From: Cognatundibacterium curvum | GTDB taxonomy: Bacteria; Pseudomonadota; Gammaproteobacteria; Burkholderiales; Burkholderiaceae_D | Direction of reading: 5' to 3' | Assembly: GCF_014284235.1 (NCBI RefSeq) | Contig: NZ_JACOGD010000011.1 | Location: forward strand, 28,490-92,489 | Length of the DNA: 64,000 bases | Shown here: positions 37,454 to 46,231 of the stretch, in pieces | How positions within the stretch are numbered: the first letter of the stretch is position 1 | Layout of the letters: every line of letters begins with the position of its first letter | The notes under the pieces: generated by a model | Told to the model about the DNA's origin: nothing | The model's input: only the letters and a program-made list of their open reading frames with translations | Databases searched by the model: none | Made by a program: the position numbers and the translations under genes

Positions 37454-37677
37454 GATGCGCTCCTGTAAAAAGGCAATGAAAAGGCAATGAAAGACGGTGA
37501 ATGCCGGTGCGGGAAGGCGTGCCGTTTAAGCTGCTAGGTAATGCGCTGCTCAAGGCTGGACATGGGGATGCATCAGCGTGAGTACGGTAGATGGAATTTG
37601 CAACAGACTTCTGGACTTACCTGGCGGTGCAACGGATAGCGGCAGTGAGGCGAGGGAGTGTAAAGCGTTGAATTCTA

Positions 37678-37695
37678 TGTTACGACATCAGACAA
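37678..37695. promoter_or_regulatory. Candidate GntR operator (site 1) upstream of porin
   Basis: TGTTACGACATCAGACAA matches the kdgD operator TTGTACGACATCGTACAA at 14 of 18 positions, keeping the ACGACATC core. It is about 225 bases upstream of the porin start. Confidence 0.5.
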
Positions 37696-37806
37696 CAATA
37701 ACTAAACTAAGGCTGGAACGATGTGCTTTTCTGCGACCAGATATCTCCAATATGACTGTTCTTCTTCGGAAAACGGTTTTCTTGTCACCGGATTTTCCTG
37801 ATTAAG

Positions 37807-37824
37807 TGGTATGTTATCGTATAA
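37807..37824. promoter_or_regulatory. Candidate GntR operator (site 2) upstream of porin
   Basis: TGGTATGTTATCGTATAA matches the kdgD operator at 13 of 18 positions, including the ATCGTAnAA half. It contains GTTAT-cgt-ATAAC (37813-37825) and lies between the porin and the lactonase stop codon. The gap 37454-37894 holds no gene I can support. Confidence 0.5.
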
Positions 37825-37894
37825 CTTGGTGTTTGGAAACAACGTCAGAACTGTCAGTGCAGCTTGTGCCGCTGACAGTCGTCTGTCTGTATGA

Positions 37895-38794
37895 TCAGGC
37901 AAAGGCGCTGCACGCCGTTTCTGCAATCCCCTGTGCGCCTGGCCTGATCAGTATGCTGTGACCATTCCAATCGTCGCCATTGTCCGGTGCCGGATTGATG
38001 GAGGTGATCAGCATCTCATCCAGCTTGTCACCGCCGAAGCTGCACATGGCTGGTTTCTTCATCGGCAGCGTGATGATGCGGTCCAGTTTGCCTTTCGGTG
38101 TGAAGCGCATGACGGCAGCACCATCATTGGCACAAATCCAGTAGCAACCATCGGTATCGACCGCAGCACCGTCCGGACGTCCGGGCATGGATTGCATATC
38201 GACCAGCAGTCTTTGTTGATGCGGAATGCCTGTGTCGGTGTCGTAATCAAAAGCCCAGATCAGTTGTCGCTGAGGGTGGGAGTCGGACAAGTACATGGTT
38301 TTGCCATCAGGTGACCATGCCAGGCCATTCTGTGTCAGCAACTGCTGTACAAAGGGGGCTGACAAGCCATCTGTTGCGGTGTAACGGTACAGATTGCCGA
38401 TCGCGCGCGCCGCCGTCATGTCCATAAACATGCTGCCGCTCCAGTAGCGCCCCTGACGGTCACAGCGCCCGTCGTTAAAACGTATGCCAGGTGCTGCCTC
38501 GGGCAGTGCGGCCAGCTTGCTGGCTGTCACTTGTCCGTCTTGCTCTAGAGTGAGATGGAAAATCCCGCTTTCCATACCGGCTATCAGTCCGCCACCGGTT
38601 GCGAATGCGAGGTTTGCTACCATTTCAGCGCATTGCCAGTGGCGGCTGTGCTGGCTGGCCGGGTGGTAAGTCCAGATTTGTCGTGCCGGGATATCTACCC
38701 AGTACCAGCATTGTTGCTCGGCGGACCACAGCGGGCTTTCGCCCACCAGGCAGGATTGTGGACTGATGATACGGAAATTGTCAGGGCTGTTCAT
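37895..38794 (-). CDS. SMP-30/gluconolactonase-family aldarolactonase
   Basis: A 299-residue six-bladed beta-propeller of the SMP-30/regucalcin family. Metal-site blocks are visible: VGESPLWS (Glu), NDGRCDRQGRYWSGS (Asn), NGLAWSPDGKTMYLSDS (Asn) and GRPDGAAVDTDGCYW (Asp). In this locus it most likely opens the galactaro-lactone produced by uronate dehydrogenase to galactarate; related enzymes act on gluconolactone or arabinonolactone. It lies 28 bases after the MFS transporter on the same strand, the last gene of the kdgD-led operon. The substrate is inferred from context. Confidence 0.87.
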   Translation of the reverse strand: MNSPDNFRIISPQSCLVGESPLWSAEQQCWYWVDIPARQIWTYHPASQHSRHWQCAEMVANLAFATGGGLIAGMESGIFHLTLEQDGQVTASKLAALPEAAPGIRFNDGRCDRQGRYWSGSMFMDMTAARAIGNLYRYTATDGLSAPFVQQLLTQNGLAWSPDGKTMYLSDSHPQRQLIWAFDYDTDTGIPHQQRLLVDMQSMPGRPDGAAVDTDGCYWICANDGAAVMRFTPKGKLDRIITLPMKKPAMCSFGGDKLDEMLITSINPAPDNGDDWNGHSILIRPGAQGIAETACSAFA

Positions 38795-38822
38795 ACTTGC
38801 TTTGTCCTAATTCAGTGGCAGC

Positions 38823-40181
38823 TCAGAGGTCGTTGATATCTTTATGTACCGGAACCAGCAGCTTCATGACGCTCCAGGCCAGCAGATAAGCCACAGCACA
38901 GAAAGAAAACATGATGGTGTAGCCGGTCTGGATGTTGCCGGCAGCCTTGTAGTAGTCGAACAGCCAGCCACCGGTTTTGGAAATCAGCACACCACCCAGG
39001 CCGCCCGCCATGCCGCCTATACCGACGACGGAAGCAACTGCTTTTTTCGGGAACATATCGGATACCGTGGTGAAGATATTCGCGGACCAGGCCTGATGCG
39101 CCGACGCCCCTATCCCTATCAGTAATACCGGTACCCAGGCACTGATGTAGCCTAAGGGCTGGGCTGCCAGTACCACCAGTGGACACAGCGCAATCATCAG
39201 CATGGCACGCATGCGTCCATTGTAGGGAGCCATACCGGTTTTCATAAAGTAGCTGGGCAACCAGCCGCCGCCTATGCTGCCTACCATGGTCATGCTATAC
39301 AGCACAGCCAGCGGTATCACGATGTCGGTTTTTTGCATTTTGTATTGGACTTCCAGGTACTTTGGAAGCCAGAACAGGAAGAACCACCATACACCGTCTG
39401 TCATGAATTTCCCGAATACGAAGGCCCAGGTCTGCCGGTAGGTCAGCAGTCTCAGCCAGGCGGTTTTTTCGCCGCTTGCGATAGCCGGGTCCGGGCTGTC
39501 ATTTTGCTGGATATATGCTAATTCAACCGCGCTTAAGCGCTTTTGTTGTTCGGGTTTGTCGTACAACAGTTCCCAGAACAGCATCCAGATAAATCCAACC
39601 GCACCTATCGTGATAAAGGCGGTCTGCCAGCCCCATTTTGCTGCTATCCAGGGCACAGTCAGTGGGGCCAGAATCGCGCCTATGTTGGCGCCCGAATTGA
39701 AAATACCGGTTGCCAATGAGCGTTCATGTTTGGGGAAATATTCCGCTGTTGCTTTAATCGCTGCCGGAAAATTACCTGCTTCACCCAGTGCGAGCACGGC
39801 GCGCGACAGCATGAATCCGGCTACCGATACCGGTACCACCGCCAGCCCCAGTGCGCTGAGTATATTGACTGTGGTTTGACCGGCCGGTATGGCATAGGCA
39901 TGCAGAATTGCCCCCAGCGACCAGATGATGATGGCCAGTGTGTACGCAGTTTTAGTTCCTATCTTGTCGATCAGGCGGCCGGCAAACAGCATGGAGATCG
40001 CGTAGACGAACTGGAACACCGCCGTGATGTTGGCATAGTCTGTATTCGACCAGCCGAATTCACGGGTCAGATCCGGTGCCAGCAGACTAAGTACCTGTCG
40101 GTCCAGATAATTGACCGTGGTTGCGAAAAACAGAAGGGCGCAGATAGTCCAGCGGTATCTGCCGATTGGTGTCGTGCTCAT
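38823..40181 (-). CDS. MFS hexuronate transporter (ExuT-like)
   Basis: The start is chosen at 40181 (MSTTPIGRYRW), with GGAGA seven bases upstream, giving 452 residues; the frame runs further to 40259 without a ribosome site. Twelve hydrophobic segments are evident. NYLDRQVLSLLAPDL near the first helix and RAVLALGEAGNFPAAIKATAEYF in the middle are typical of the anion:cation symporter/ExuT group, which imports galacturonate and glucuronate. It lies between the semialdehyde dehydrogenase (140-base gap) and the lactonase. Uptake of galacturonate across the inner membrane is the likely role; tartrate or galactarate are alternatives in the same family. Confidence 0.88.
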   Translation of the reverse strand: MSTTPIGRYRWTICALLFFATTVNYLDRQVLSLLAPDLTREFGWSNTDYANITAVFQFVYAISMLFAGRLIDKIGTKTAYTLAIIIWSLGAILHAYAIPAGQTTVNILSALGLAVVPVSVAGFMLSRAVLALGEAGNFPAAIKATAEYFPKHERSLATGIFNSGANIGAILAPLTVPWIAAKWGWQTAFITIGAVGFIWMLFWELLYDKPEQQKRLSAVELAYIQQNDSPDPAIASGEKTAWLRLLTYRQTWAFVFGKFMTDGVWWFFLFWLPKYLEVQYKMQKTDIVIPLAVLYSMTMVGSIGGGWLPSYFMKTGMAPYNGRMRAMLMIALCPLVVLAAQPLGYISAWVPVLLIGIGASAHQAWSANIFTTVSDMFPKKAVASVVGIGGMAGGLGGVLISKTGGWLFDYYKAAGNIQTGYTIMFSFCAVAYLLAWSVMKLLVPVHKDINDL

Positions 40182-40320
40182 CAATATGTCTCCATGTTGC
40201 GGATGTACGCACATCTGTTGCGTGTGCTTGTATGTACTGTGTGGTTCTGTCAAAGACAAAACCCTGTCTTCAGACTTAAGCGGACAGACAACTGAGGGGT
40301 TCAGTTGCCCGTCCTGCTGT

Positions 40321-41895
40321 TTATGCTGTCAGCGTGCCATCGACCAGACGTGGGATATCCCAGGGGTTATCGTCACGTAGTGCGGCCGGCAGCAATTCAG
40401 CCGGTACGGCCTGATAGCAGACTGGACGCAAAAAGCGTTCGATCGCAGTTGCACCGACTGAGGTGCTGCGGCTGTTCGAGGTGGATGGAAAAGGACCGCC
40501 ATGGACCATCGCATGACAGACTTCCACTCCGGTCGGGAAGCCGTTAAACAGAACCCGGCCGGCTTTTTTCTCCAAAACCTGCAACAGTATTTTCGCCTGC
40601 GCGTAGTCCTCGCTTTGTGCATGTATGGTCGCGGTCAGCTGCCCTTCAAGCTCAGAGGTGACTTCCAGCATTTGCGCAAAGTCGTCGCACAGCACCAGCA
40701 CCGAGGATGGACCAAATACTTCGTCCTGCAAGCGGTGATTGCTCAGGAATACCTCCGCATCGCAAACTGACAGCATCGCCTGGGCGGCATTTGGTGCACT
40801 GGCGGCTATCCCCGTTGCGAGCAGGCGCACGCTGGCTTGTTCCGACAAGGCGCTGCAACCGCGCTCATACGCCTGATGTATGCCGGGTGTCAGCATGGTG
40901 CTGGCAGCTTTCGCTGTGATCGCTTTGCTGGCATTGGCGATAAACAGGTCAGCAGACTCGCCTTTCTCCATTATGACCAGACCAGGGTTGGTGCAGAATT
41001 GCCCCGCACCCATCACCAGTGAATCGACAAACTGATTCGCCAGTACTTCGTTTTGCGCATTCAGGCTGCCGCGCAGCAGATAAACCGGATTAATGCTGCT
41101 CATTTCTGCATAAACAGGGATGGGTTCCCGGCGTGCATTAGCAGTATTGACCAGCGCCAGGCCGCCAGCGCGCGAGCCGGTAAACCCGACTGCCTGAATC
41201 ACAGGATGGGAGGCCAGCTGCTGACCGATAGCTGCACCGGCTCCGATCAGCATCGAGAATACGCCTTCCGGCATCTGGCACAGACGTGCCGCCTGTTGAA
41301 TGGCGCGACCAACCAGTTCCGAGGTGCCAAGGTGGGCATTATGCGCTTTGACTATCACAGGGCAGCCAGCGGCCAGCGAGGATGCCGTATCACCACCGGC
41401 CACTGAAAAGGCGAGCGGGAAATTGCTGGCCCCGAATACCGCAACCGGGCCCAGCGGAATTTTTTGCATACGCAGATCCGGGCGGGCCGGGGTCCGTTCC
41501 GGTAAGGCAGAATCCAGTGTGGCTTGCAGCCAGTGACCGGCACGTACCACTTGTGCAAACAGCTTTAACTGATTGACGGTGCGGCCACGTTCACCTTCCA
41601 GACGTGCCATCGGCAATCCGGTTTCCAGATGTGCACGTTCGGTCAGGGTAGCGCCCAGTGCCATGATTTGTTCTGCGATTGTTTCTAAAAACACGGCGCG
41701 TTGTTCCAGGCTGGTGTTGCGGTAAGCATCAAAGGCGTGATAGGCCAGCATACATGCCTGATCCACTTCAGCTGCCGAGGCATAACCGTAAGCGGGCTCC
41801 AGTTCCTGATTAGTGGCTGGGTTGATGGCGCGTATGCTGCCCGATTTTCCCATCAGCTGCTGGTAGCCAATCAGCATTTGTCCTTGTAATTCCAT
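40321..41895 (-). CDS. 2,5-dioxovalerate (2-oxoglutarate semialdehyde) dehydrogenase
   Basis: A 524-residue aldehyde dehydrogenase of the NADP-type KGSADH subgroup. Visible features are the cofactor segment GPVAVFGASNFPLAFS, the Gly motif FTGSRAGG, catalytic Glu in YAEMSSINP and catalytic Cys in MGAGQFCTNPG. The neighbouring KdgD makes 2-oxoglutarate semialdehyde, which this enzyme oxidises to 2-oxoglutarate, the last step of the oxidative galacturonate route and an entry to the TCA cycle. It follows kdgD by 55 bases. GGAG precedes the ATG at 41895. Confidence 0.9.
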   Translation of the reverse strand: MELQGQMLIGYQQLMGKSGSIRAINPATNQELEPAYGYASAAEVDQACMLAYHAFDAYRNTSLEQRAVFLETIAEQIMALGATLTERAHLETGLPMARLEGERGRTVNQLKLFAQVVRAGHWLQATLDSALPERTPARPDLRMQKIPLGPVAVFGASNFPLAFSVAGGDTASSLAAGCPVIVKAHNAHLGTSELVGRAIQQAARLCQMPEGVFSMLIGAGAAIGQQLASHPVIQAVGFTGSRAGGLALVNTANARREPIPVYAEMSSINPVYLLRGSLNAQNEVLANQFVDSLVMGAGQFCTNPGLVIMEKGESADLFIANASKAITAKAASTMLTPGIHQAYERGCSALSEQASVRLLATGIAASAPNAAQAMLSVCDAEVFLSNHRLQDEVFGPSSVLVLCDDFAQMLEVTSELEGQLTATIHAQSEDYAQAKILLQVLEKKAGRVLFNGFPTGVEVCHAMVHGGPFPSTSNSRSTSVGATAIERFLRPVCYQAVPAELLPAALRDDNPWDIPRLVDGTLTA

Positions 41896-41950
41896 ACTTC
41901 TTTCTCCGGTTCAGGCGCCCGCAGGCGCCGGGAAATCCTTGATACAAAAA

Positions 41951-42862
41951 TTATTGCGCACCTTGTTTCAGGATCAGCTGACGCAGCATTTCATCTTCTT
42001 CTGCAGTCAGGTCGGTCAATGGCGCACGCACCGGACCTGCGCTGTGGCCAACCAGACGCGCGCCTGCTTTGACGATGCTGACCGCATAGCCGGATTTACG
42101 GTTACGGATAGCCAGGTAAGGCAGGAAGAATTCGTCGATCAGACGGTTCGTGGTGGCGTGATCATCTTTGGCGATCGCATGGTAAAAGTCCATCGCGAGT
42201 TTCGGCACAAAGTTGAATACGGCAGACGAATAGACCGGTACGCCCAGTGCCTTATACGCCGCAGCATAAACTTCAGCGGTCGGTAAACCTCCCAGATAAG
42301 TCAGGCGGTCACCCAGGCGGCGCCAGATCGATACCATCAGTTCGATGTCACCGATACCGTCTTTAAAGCCGATCAGGTTAGGGCAGCGGGCTGCCAGGAT
42401 TTCCAGCGAATCTGCAGTCAGGCGGCAAATGCCGCGATTGTAGACGACAACACCAAAACTGACCGAATGACATACTTGTTCGATGTGGGCAATCAGACCA
42501 TCCTGGCTGGCTTCAGTCAGATAGTGGGGCAGTAACAGAATGCCATCCGCGCCCAAACGTTCTGCTTCCTGGGCGTACGCGATCGCCACCCGGGTAGGGC
42601 CACCGGCACCGGCCAGGATAGGTACTTTGCCGCGGCAGGTATCGACTGCTACCTGAATAACATTGGTGTATTCCGCTTCCGTCAGCGAGAAAAATTCACC
42701 GGTACCGCCGGCTGCAAACAAGGCACTGGCGCCATACGGTGCCAGCCACTCCAGACGTGCGGCATAGGTTTTGGCATTAAAGTCGCCATTCTGATCGAAG
42801 TCTGTCAGCGGAAATGACAGTAAGCCGGCAGACAGGATTTTTTTCAGTTCTTGTGGGTGCAT
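41951..42862 (-). CDS. kdgD: 5-dehydro-4-deoxyglucarate dehydratase
   Basis: A 303-residue protein of the DapA/NAL aldolase superfamily. Typical motifs are [15 protein letters not shown] at the N-terminus, [14 protein letters not shown] (the substrate-carboxylate loop), VVYNRG (Tyr) and FKDGIGDIE (Schiff-base Lys). The specific LSFPLTDFD and YNRG variants identify 5-keto-4-deoxyglucarate dehydratase, which dehydrates and decarboxylates the GarD product to 2-oxoglutarate semialdehyde. It is the first gene of the - strand catabolic operon and has the strongest copy of the local operator about 100 bases upstream. Confidence 0.94.
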   Translation of the reverse strand: MHPQELKKILSAGLLSFPLTDFDQNGDFNAKTYAARLEWLAPYGASALFAAGGTGEFFSLTEAEYTNVIQVAVDTCRGKVPILAGAGGPTRVAIAYAQEAERLGADGILLLPHYLTEASQDGLIAHIEQVCHSVSFGVVVYNRGICRLTADSLEILAARCPNLIGFKDGIGDIELMVSIWRRLGDRLTYLGGLPTAEVYAAAYKALGVPVYSSAVFNFVPKLAMDFYHAIAKDDHATTNRLIDEFFLPYLAIRNRKSGYAVSIVKAGARLVGHSAGPVRAPLTDLTAEEDEMLRQLILKQGAQ

Positions 42863-42942
42863 GATGTCTCCTAGAGTTGTTGGCAGTCAGGCTGCGCCGC
42901 CAGATAAGTAAATGAACGATGTGTGATACGGAAAGCTGTTGC

Positions 42943-42981
42943 GATTAATTTGTACGGATTAATTTGTACGACATCGTACAA
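42943..42981 (-). promoter_or_regulatory. Operator with tandem half-sites upstream of kdgD
   Basis: The palindrome TTGTACG-ACAT-CGTACAA spans 42964-42981. Directly before it, GATTAATTTGTACG occurs twice in perfect tandem (42943-42956 and 42957-42970), so one extra half-site is present. Its symmetry and place between kdgD and the GntR gene suggest binding by the second GntR regulator. Confidence 0.75.
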
Positions 42982-43025
42982 CTGATTTTTAAATGATGCA
43001 ACGTCTTGCGTTGAAAATTGATTGC

Positions 43026-43784
43026 TTAGTTGCCGGCTTGCTGGCTGGCTTCGAACTTTTGCTGCGCCATGCGCAGCCGTTCGCGGCTATTGCTCAGGTG
43101 AGTGCGCATGGCGGCGCGCGCTGCTTCCGGATCTTTGCGCAAAATGGCGTCGTGTATATCTTCGTGTTCGCGGTTGACGCGTTCCAGATAGCTGTTGCTG
43201 GCTTCCTGACTCAGTGCGGCTGAATCCAGCCTGGCGCGCGGGATCAGGGTATTGCCGAGATCCGACAGGATGTCGACAAAATAGCGGTTGCCGGTGGCTT
43301 TGGCGATCAGTTGATGAAAGCGCATATCAGCACTGACCGATTCTGTATCGCGCTGCACGTGTTTAAGGATGTCTTGCAAGGCCGCGCTTAAGTCTTCCAT
43401 TTGCTCATCGGTGCGGCGTGAGGCTGCCAGCCAGGCGGCCTCAGTTTCCAGACTGATGCGCAGCTCCAGGATGTCGAGCACATCACGCACCGTGACGATT
43501 GCATCCTTGTGCAGACTGAGTGGATTGGCGGGTGGTTCCTGGATGAAGGTACCGATACCATGGCGGGTGCGTACCAGGCCGGATGCCTGTAAATGGGAAA
43601 TCGCTTCGCGCACTACGGTGCGGCTGACTTCGTACAATTCCATGATGGCAGATTCGGTAGGGAGCTTTTCGCCAGGTTTCAATATTCCGCTGCGGATATT
43701 ATTGCTGATCGTTTCTGCCAGACTCTGCGACAGACTTTTGTGGCGTTTTCTGGTGGTATTGGCGAACAAAGCAGGCTTTTCCAT
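43026..43784 (-). CDS. FadR-subfamily GntR regulator of kdgD operon
   Basis: A 252-residue regulator with a winged helix-turn-helix (about 15-80; LKPGEKLPTESAIMELYEVSRTVVREAI) and an FCD domain (about 100-230) containing the metal-site histidines of MRFHQLIAKATGNRY and HEDIHDAIL. It lies immediately upstream of kdgD on the same strand and is divergent from a mutarotase gene. Candidate operators lie on both sides of it (42964-42981 and 43844-43861), consistent with control of the catabolic operon, of itself and of the mutarotase. It differs clearly from the other GntR regulator at 21033, and so do the operators. Confidence 0.9.
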   Translation of the reverse strand: MEKPALFANTTRKRHKSLSQSLAETISNNIRSGILKPGEKLPTESAIMELYEVSRTVVREAISHLQASGLVRTRHGIGTFIQEPPANPLSLHKDAIVTVRDVLDILELRISLETEAAWLAASRRTDEQMEDLSAALQDILKHVQRDTESVSADMRFHQLIAKATGNRYFVDILSDLGNTLIPRARLDSAALSQEASNSYLERVNREHEDIHDAILRKDPEAARAAMRTHLSNSRERLRMAQQKFEASQQAGN

Positions 43785-43843
43785 TCCGTAGTCTTCTTTT
43801 TCATGGGAGTAAATGGATTGTAGCGGAATTTGCCTTGCTTATG

Positions 43844-43861
43844 TTGTAGGATGTCGTATCT
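43844..43861. promoter_or_regulatory. Candidate GntR operator between gntR and mutarotase
   Basis: TTGTAGGATGTCGTATCT resembles the reverse complement of the kdgD operator (TTGTACGATGTCGTACAA) at 15 of 18 positions. It sits 60 bases before the GntR start and 21 before the mutarotase start, so it could control both. Confidence 0.65.
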
Positions 43862-43881
43862 TTAACTCATGCAAATACCAT

Positions 43882-44715
43882 ATGCAGCAGTCTGTGCAAA
43901 CGCTAGATTTATACACCGCAAGTGGTGCACGTTGTACCGTGATGCCGCTGGGCGCTACCGTCGTGTCCTGGTGTCCCGCTGGCGGCAAGGAGCAATTATT
44001 CATGAGCCGCTTGTCCGGGCAGAGCGGTTTACCGGTTCGTGGCGGCATTCCGGTCGTGTTCCCACAGTTCGCAGAAATGGGTCATCTGCCTAAGCACGGT
44101 TTAGTACGCGATGTAGTCTGGGAGCTGGTGACATGCAGTCAGGGTGAGCAGATATCGAGTCTGCTGTTACGTACGCAGGCCAGTGAGGCCAGTCTCGCGT
44201 TGTGGCCGTTTGCTTACACCTTGCACTTGCATATAGAACTGTATGAACAGACGCTGCGCATGACGCTGGAGGTCACTAATTCAGGCACACAGGCGTTTCA
44301 GTTTCAGGCAGCACTGCATACCTATTTTCAGTTGCAGCAAGGTGTGCCGGTAACAGTACATGGGCTGGATCAGGCGGGCTATATCGATAAACTGCAGCAA
44401 ATCCGGATGCCAGCAACAGGCAAGACCCAGTTAAGCGTCAATCAATGGATGGATAGAATTTACCTGGATACTGCCACACCACTGCAGCTGACTCAGGCTG
44501 AGCATGCTGTGCAAATGGGTTACCTTGGTTTTTCCGATGTGGTCTTGTGGACCCCTTGGCAGCAGGGTGTGACCGCGATTCCAGATATTGCGGACGATGA
44601 AGGCTGTCGTATGCTGTGTATAGAACCTGCCTGCATAGCTCAGCCACCCCTACTGCCTGCCGGTGGCGTCTGGCGCGGCAGTATGGTGGTATGCGCGGGT
44701 CCGGCAGCACGCTAA
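43882..44715 (+). CDS. Aldose 1-epimerase-like mutarotase (YeaD/hexose-6-phosphate type)
   Basis: The start is placed at 43882 (MQQSVQTLDLY), giving 277 residues; the frame opens at 43813, inside the operator region. The protein has the beta-sandwich galactose-mutarotase pattern of COG0676: RGGIPVVFPQFAEMG, KHGLVRDVVWE (catalytic His), AALHTYFQL (second His), and DVVLWTPW with a late catalytic Glu (CIEPACI). In this setting it may interconvert anomers of galacturonate so that uronate dehydrogenase, which is anomer-specific, is supplied; that is inference. Divergent from gntR with a shared operator. Confidence 0.82.
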   Translation: MQQSVQTLDLYTASGARCTVMPLGATVVSWCPAGGKEQLFMSRLSGQSGLPVRGGIPVVFPQFAEMGHLPKHGLVRDVVWELVTCSQGEQISSLLLRTQASEASLALWPFAYTLHLHIELYEQTLRMTLEVTNSGTQAFQFQAALHTYFQLQQGVPVTVHGLDQAGYIDKLQQIRMPATGKTQLSVNQWMDRIYLDTATPLQLTQAEHAVQMGYLGFSDVVLWTPWQQGVTAIPDIADDEGCRMLCIEPACIAQPPLLPAGGVWRGSMVVCAGPAAR

Positions 44716-44732
44716 CGTGGTACCGGACCCGC
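44695..44732. terminator. Hairpin at the end of the mutarotase gene
   Basis: Perfect 10-bp arms GCGGGTCCGG and CCGGACCCGC span the mutarotase stop codon, between it and the convergent qorB gene. There is no U-run, so the terminator call is tentative. Confidence 0.5.
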
Positions 44733-44761
44733 GCATCATTCTATGGCTAAGCACATGCAGC

Positions 44762-45619
44762 TCAAACAGCAGCTAATGCAGCACGTACATAGTCGCTGAT
44801 TGGAGTGGTTGGGCGGCCCAGCAGTGCAGACAGTTGTTTGCTGTCGTCAAACAAGACGCCTTTGGCGGCTTCCACATCCCAGCCTGCGATGCCGTTTGCC
44901 CAGACTTCCGGCAAGCCAGCTTGCAGCAAGATGGCCGCGAACTCGTGTTCTGGCAGCGAATGATAGGGAATTGTTTTGCCGGTTTGTGCAGAGATTTCCT
45001 GCGCCAGGTCGCTCATGGTTGGCGCGCTGTCGCCGGCCAGTTCATAGCTGAGTCCTGCATGGGTGGCCGGGTTGGCCAGCACGATGGCGGCCGCTTCGGC
45101 GTAATCACCGCGGGTAGCGAGCGACATTTTTCCATCGGCTGCGCTGCCGACCAGTGCGCCATGCGCAATGGCGGGTGCCAGATTACCGGTGTAATTCTCT
45201 GCATACCAGCCATTGCGTAATATCGTGTAGCTGAGTCCGGATGCTTTGATTAATTGTTCAGTTTCAAAGTGCTCGGGTGCCAGGTTCAGGCTGGAGCGAT
45301 CTGCATGCAACAGGCTGGTATAGACTAGATGGCGCACGCCAGCCAGTTTGGCTGCTTCTATCACATTGCGGTGTTGCGCCACGCGTTGACCGAGTTCATT
45401 GCCGGAAATTAGCAGCAGGGTATCCACGCCTGTCAGCGCCAGTTGCAGGGTGGCGGCATCACTGCTGTAGTCCGCGGCTTTGACGGCAACGCCGAGGTCG
45501 CTGGCTTTTTCCGGTGAGCGTACCAGCGCCCGGATGTTATTGGCGGCGACACGTTTAGTGAGATGTTGAATGACGAGACGTCCGAGTTGGCCGTTAGCGG
45601 CGGTAATTGCGATAGTCAT
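44762..45619 (-). CDS. qorB: NAD(P)H:quinone oxidoreductase QorB (NmrA-like)
   Basis: A 285-residue atypical SDR, clearly matching E. coli QorB/YtfG as I recall it: TAANGQLGRLVI (nucleotide-binding), LLLISGNELGQR, QHRNVIEAAK, VYTSLLHADRS, LRNGWYAENY, YELAGDS and the GLFDDS-like VLFDDSKQLSALLG tail. It reduces quinones with NADPH in the cytoplasm, protecting against quinone stress. It is divergent from an HxlR regulator with a palindrome between the two, the same arrangement as ytfG-ytfH. Confidence 0.92.
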   Translation of the reverse strand: MTIAITAANGQLGRLVIQHLTKRVAANNIRALVRSPEKASDLGVAVKAADYSSDAATLQLALTGVDTLLLISGNELGQRVAQHRNVIEAAKLAGVRHLVYTSLLHADRSSLNLAPEHFETEQLIKASGLSYTILRNGWYAENYTGNLAPAIAHGALVGSAADGKMSLATRGDYAEAAAIVLANPATHAGLSYELAGDSAPTMSDLAQEISAQTGKTIPYHSLPEHEFAAILLQAGLPEVWANGIAGWDVEAAKGVLFDDSKQLSALLGRPTTPISDYVRAALAAV

Positions 45620-45731
45620 GGCTTTATCCTTTAAGGTAAATTAAATTAAATCGAAGTGATTCCTGGAATCGACCTAGTCCGGGTGCTTGCATCCGGCACT
45701 GAAATCATTGTACGATTCGAGCTAACTTTTC

Positions 45732-45743
45732 GTAAGTACTTAC
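45732..45743. promoter_or_regulatory. HxlR-type operator palindrome
   Basis: GTAAGTACTTAC is a perfect 12-bp palindrome 19 bases before the HxlR start and about 110 before qorB; a further GTAAGTG lies at 45750. It matches the TAC-N-GTA style of operators of redox-sensing HxlR proteins such as YodB. Confidence 0.72.
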
Positions 45744-45761
45744 ATAAAGGTAAGTGATAAC

Positions 45762-46205
45762 ATGAATAAACCACCAAAAAAACGGGCTGATACGACAGAG
45801 CGAATGCCCTTGTCCGAGGCAGTCAGGCGCGGCGACTTATTGATGGAAGAATGTCCGTCACGCGATGTGCTTAAACACGTGACCAGCCGCTGGGGCGTGC
45901 TGATTCTGATGGTGCTGGAAAACGGAACGCACCGTTTTTCTGAACTCAGGCGTGCGGTTGGCGGTGTCAGTGAGCGCATGTTGGCGCAGACCTTGCAATG
46001 GCTGGAAGCCGATGGCTTAATCCTGCGTGAAGAAAAAGCAGTGGTGCCGCCGCATGTAGAATATAGCCTCACACCTCTTGGCCAAGAGGCTGCAGAAAAA
46101 GTGCGGGTGCTGGCAGACTGGATAGAAATCCGGCTAGGCGATGTGCTGGCCGCACGTGAACGCCATGAAGCGCAGCCGGTATCCACCCGTTATCGTGCCA
46201 AATAA
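45762..46205 (+). CDS. HxlR-family redox-sensing repressor (QorR/YtfH-like)
   Basis: A 147-residue winged helix-turn-helix protein with the HxlR pattern: CPSRDVLKHVTSRWGVLILMVL, FSELRRAVGGVSERMLAQTL (recognition helix) and YSLTPLGQEA. The single Cys just before the helix-turn-helix (EECPSRD) is placed where YodB/QorR-type proteins have their quinone- or diamide-sensing thiol. It probably represses qorB and itself until oxidised. The following hydrolase starts 26 bases later and may be co-transcribed. Confidence 0.9.
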   Translation: MNKPPKKRADTTERMPLSEAVRRGDLLMEECPSRDVLKHVTSRWGVLILMVLENGTHRFSELRRAVGGVSERMLAQTLQWLEADGLILREEKAVVPPHVEYSLTPLGQEAAEKVRVLADWIEIRLGDVLAARERHEAQPVSTRYRAK

Positions 46206-46231
46206 TTTGAATTTCCAAACCGGGAGTGAGC

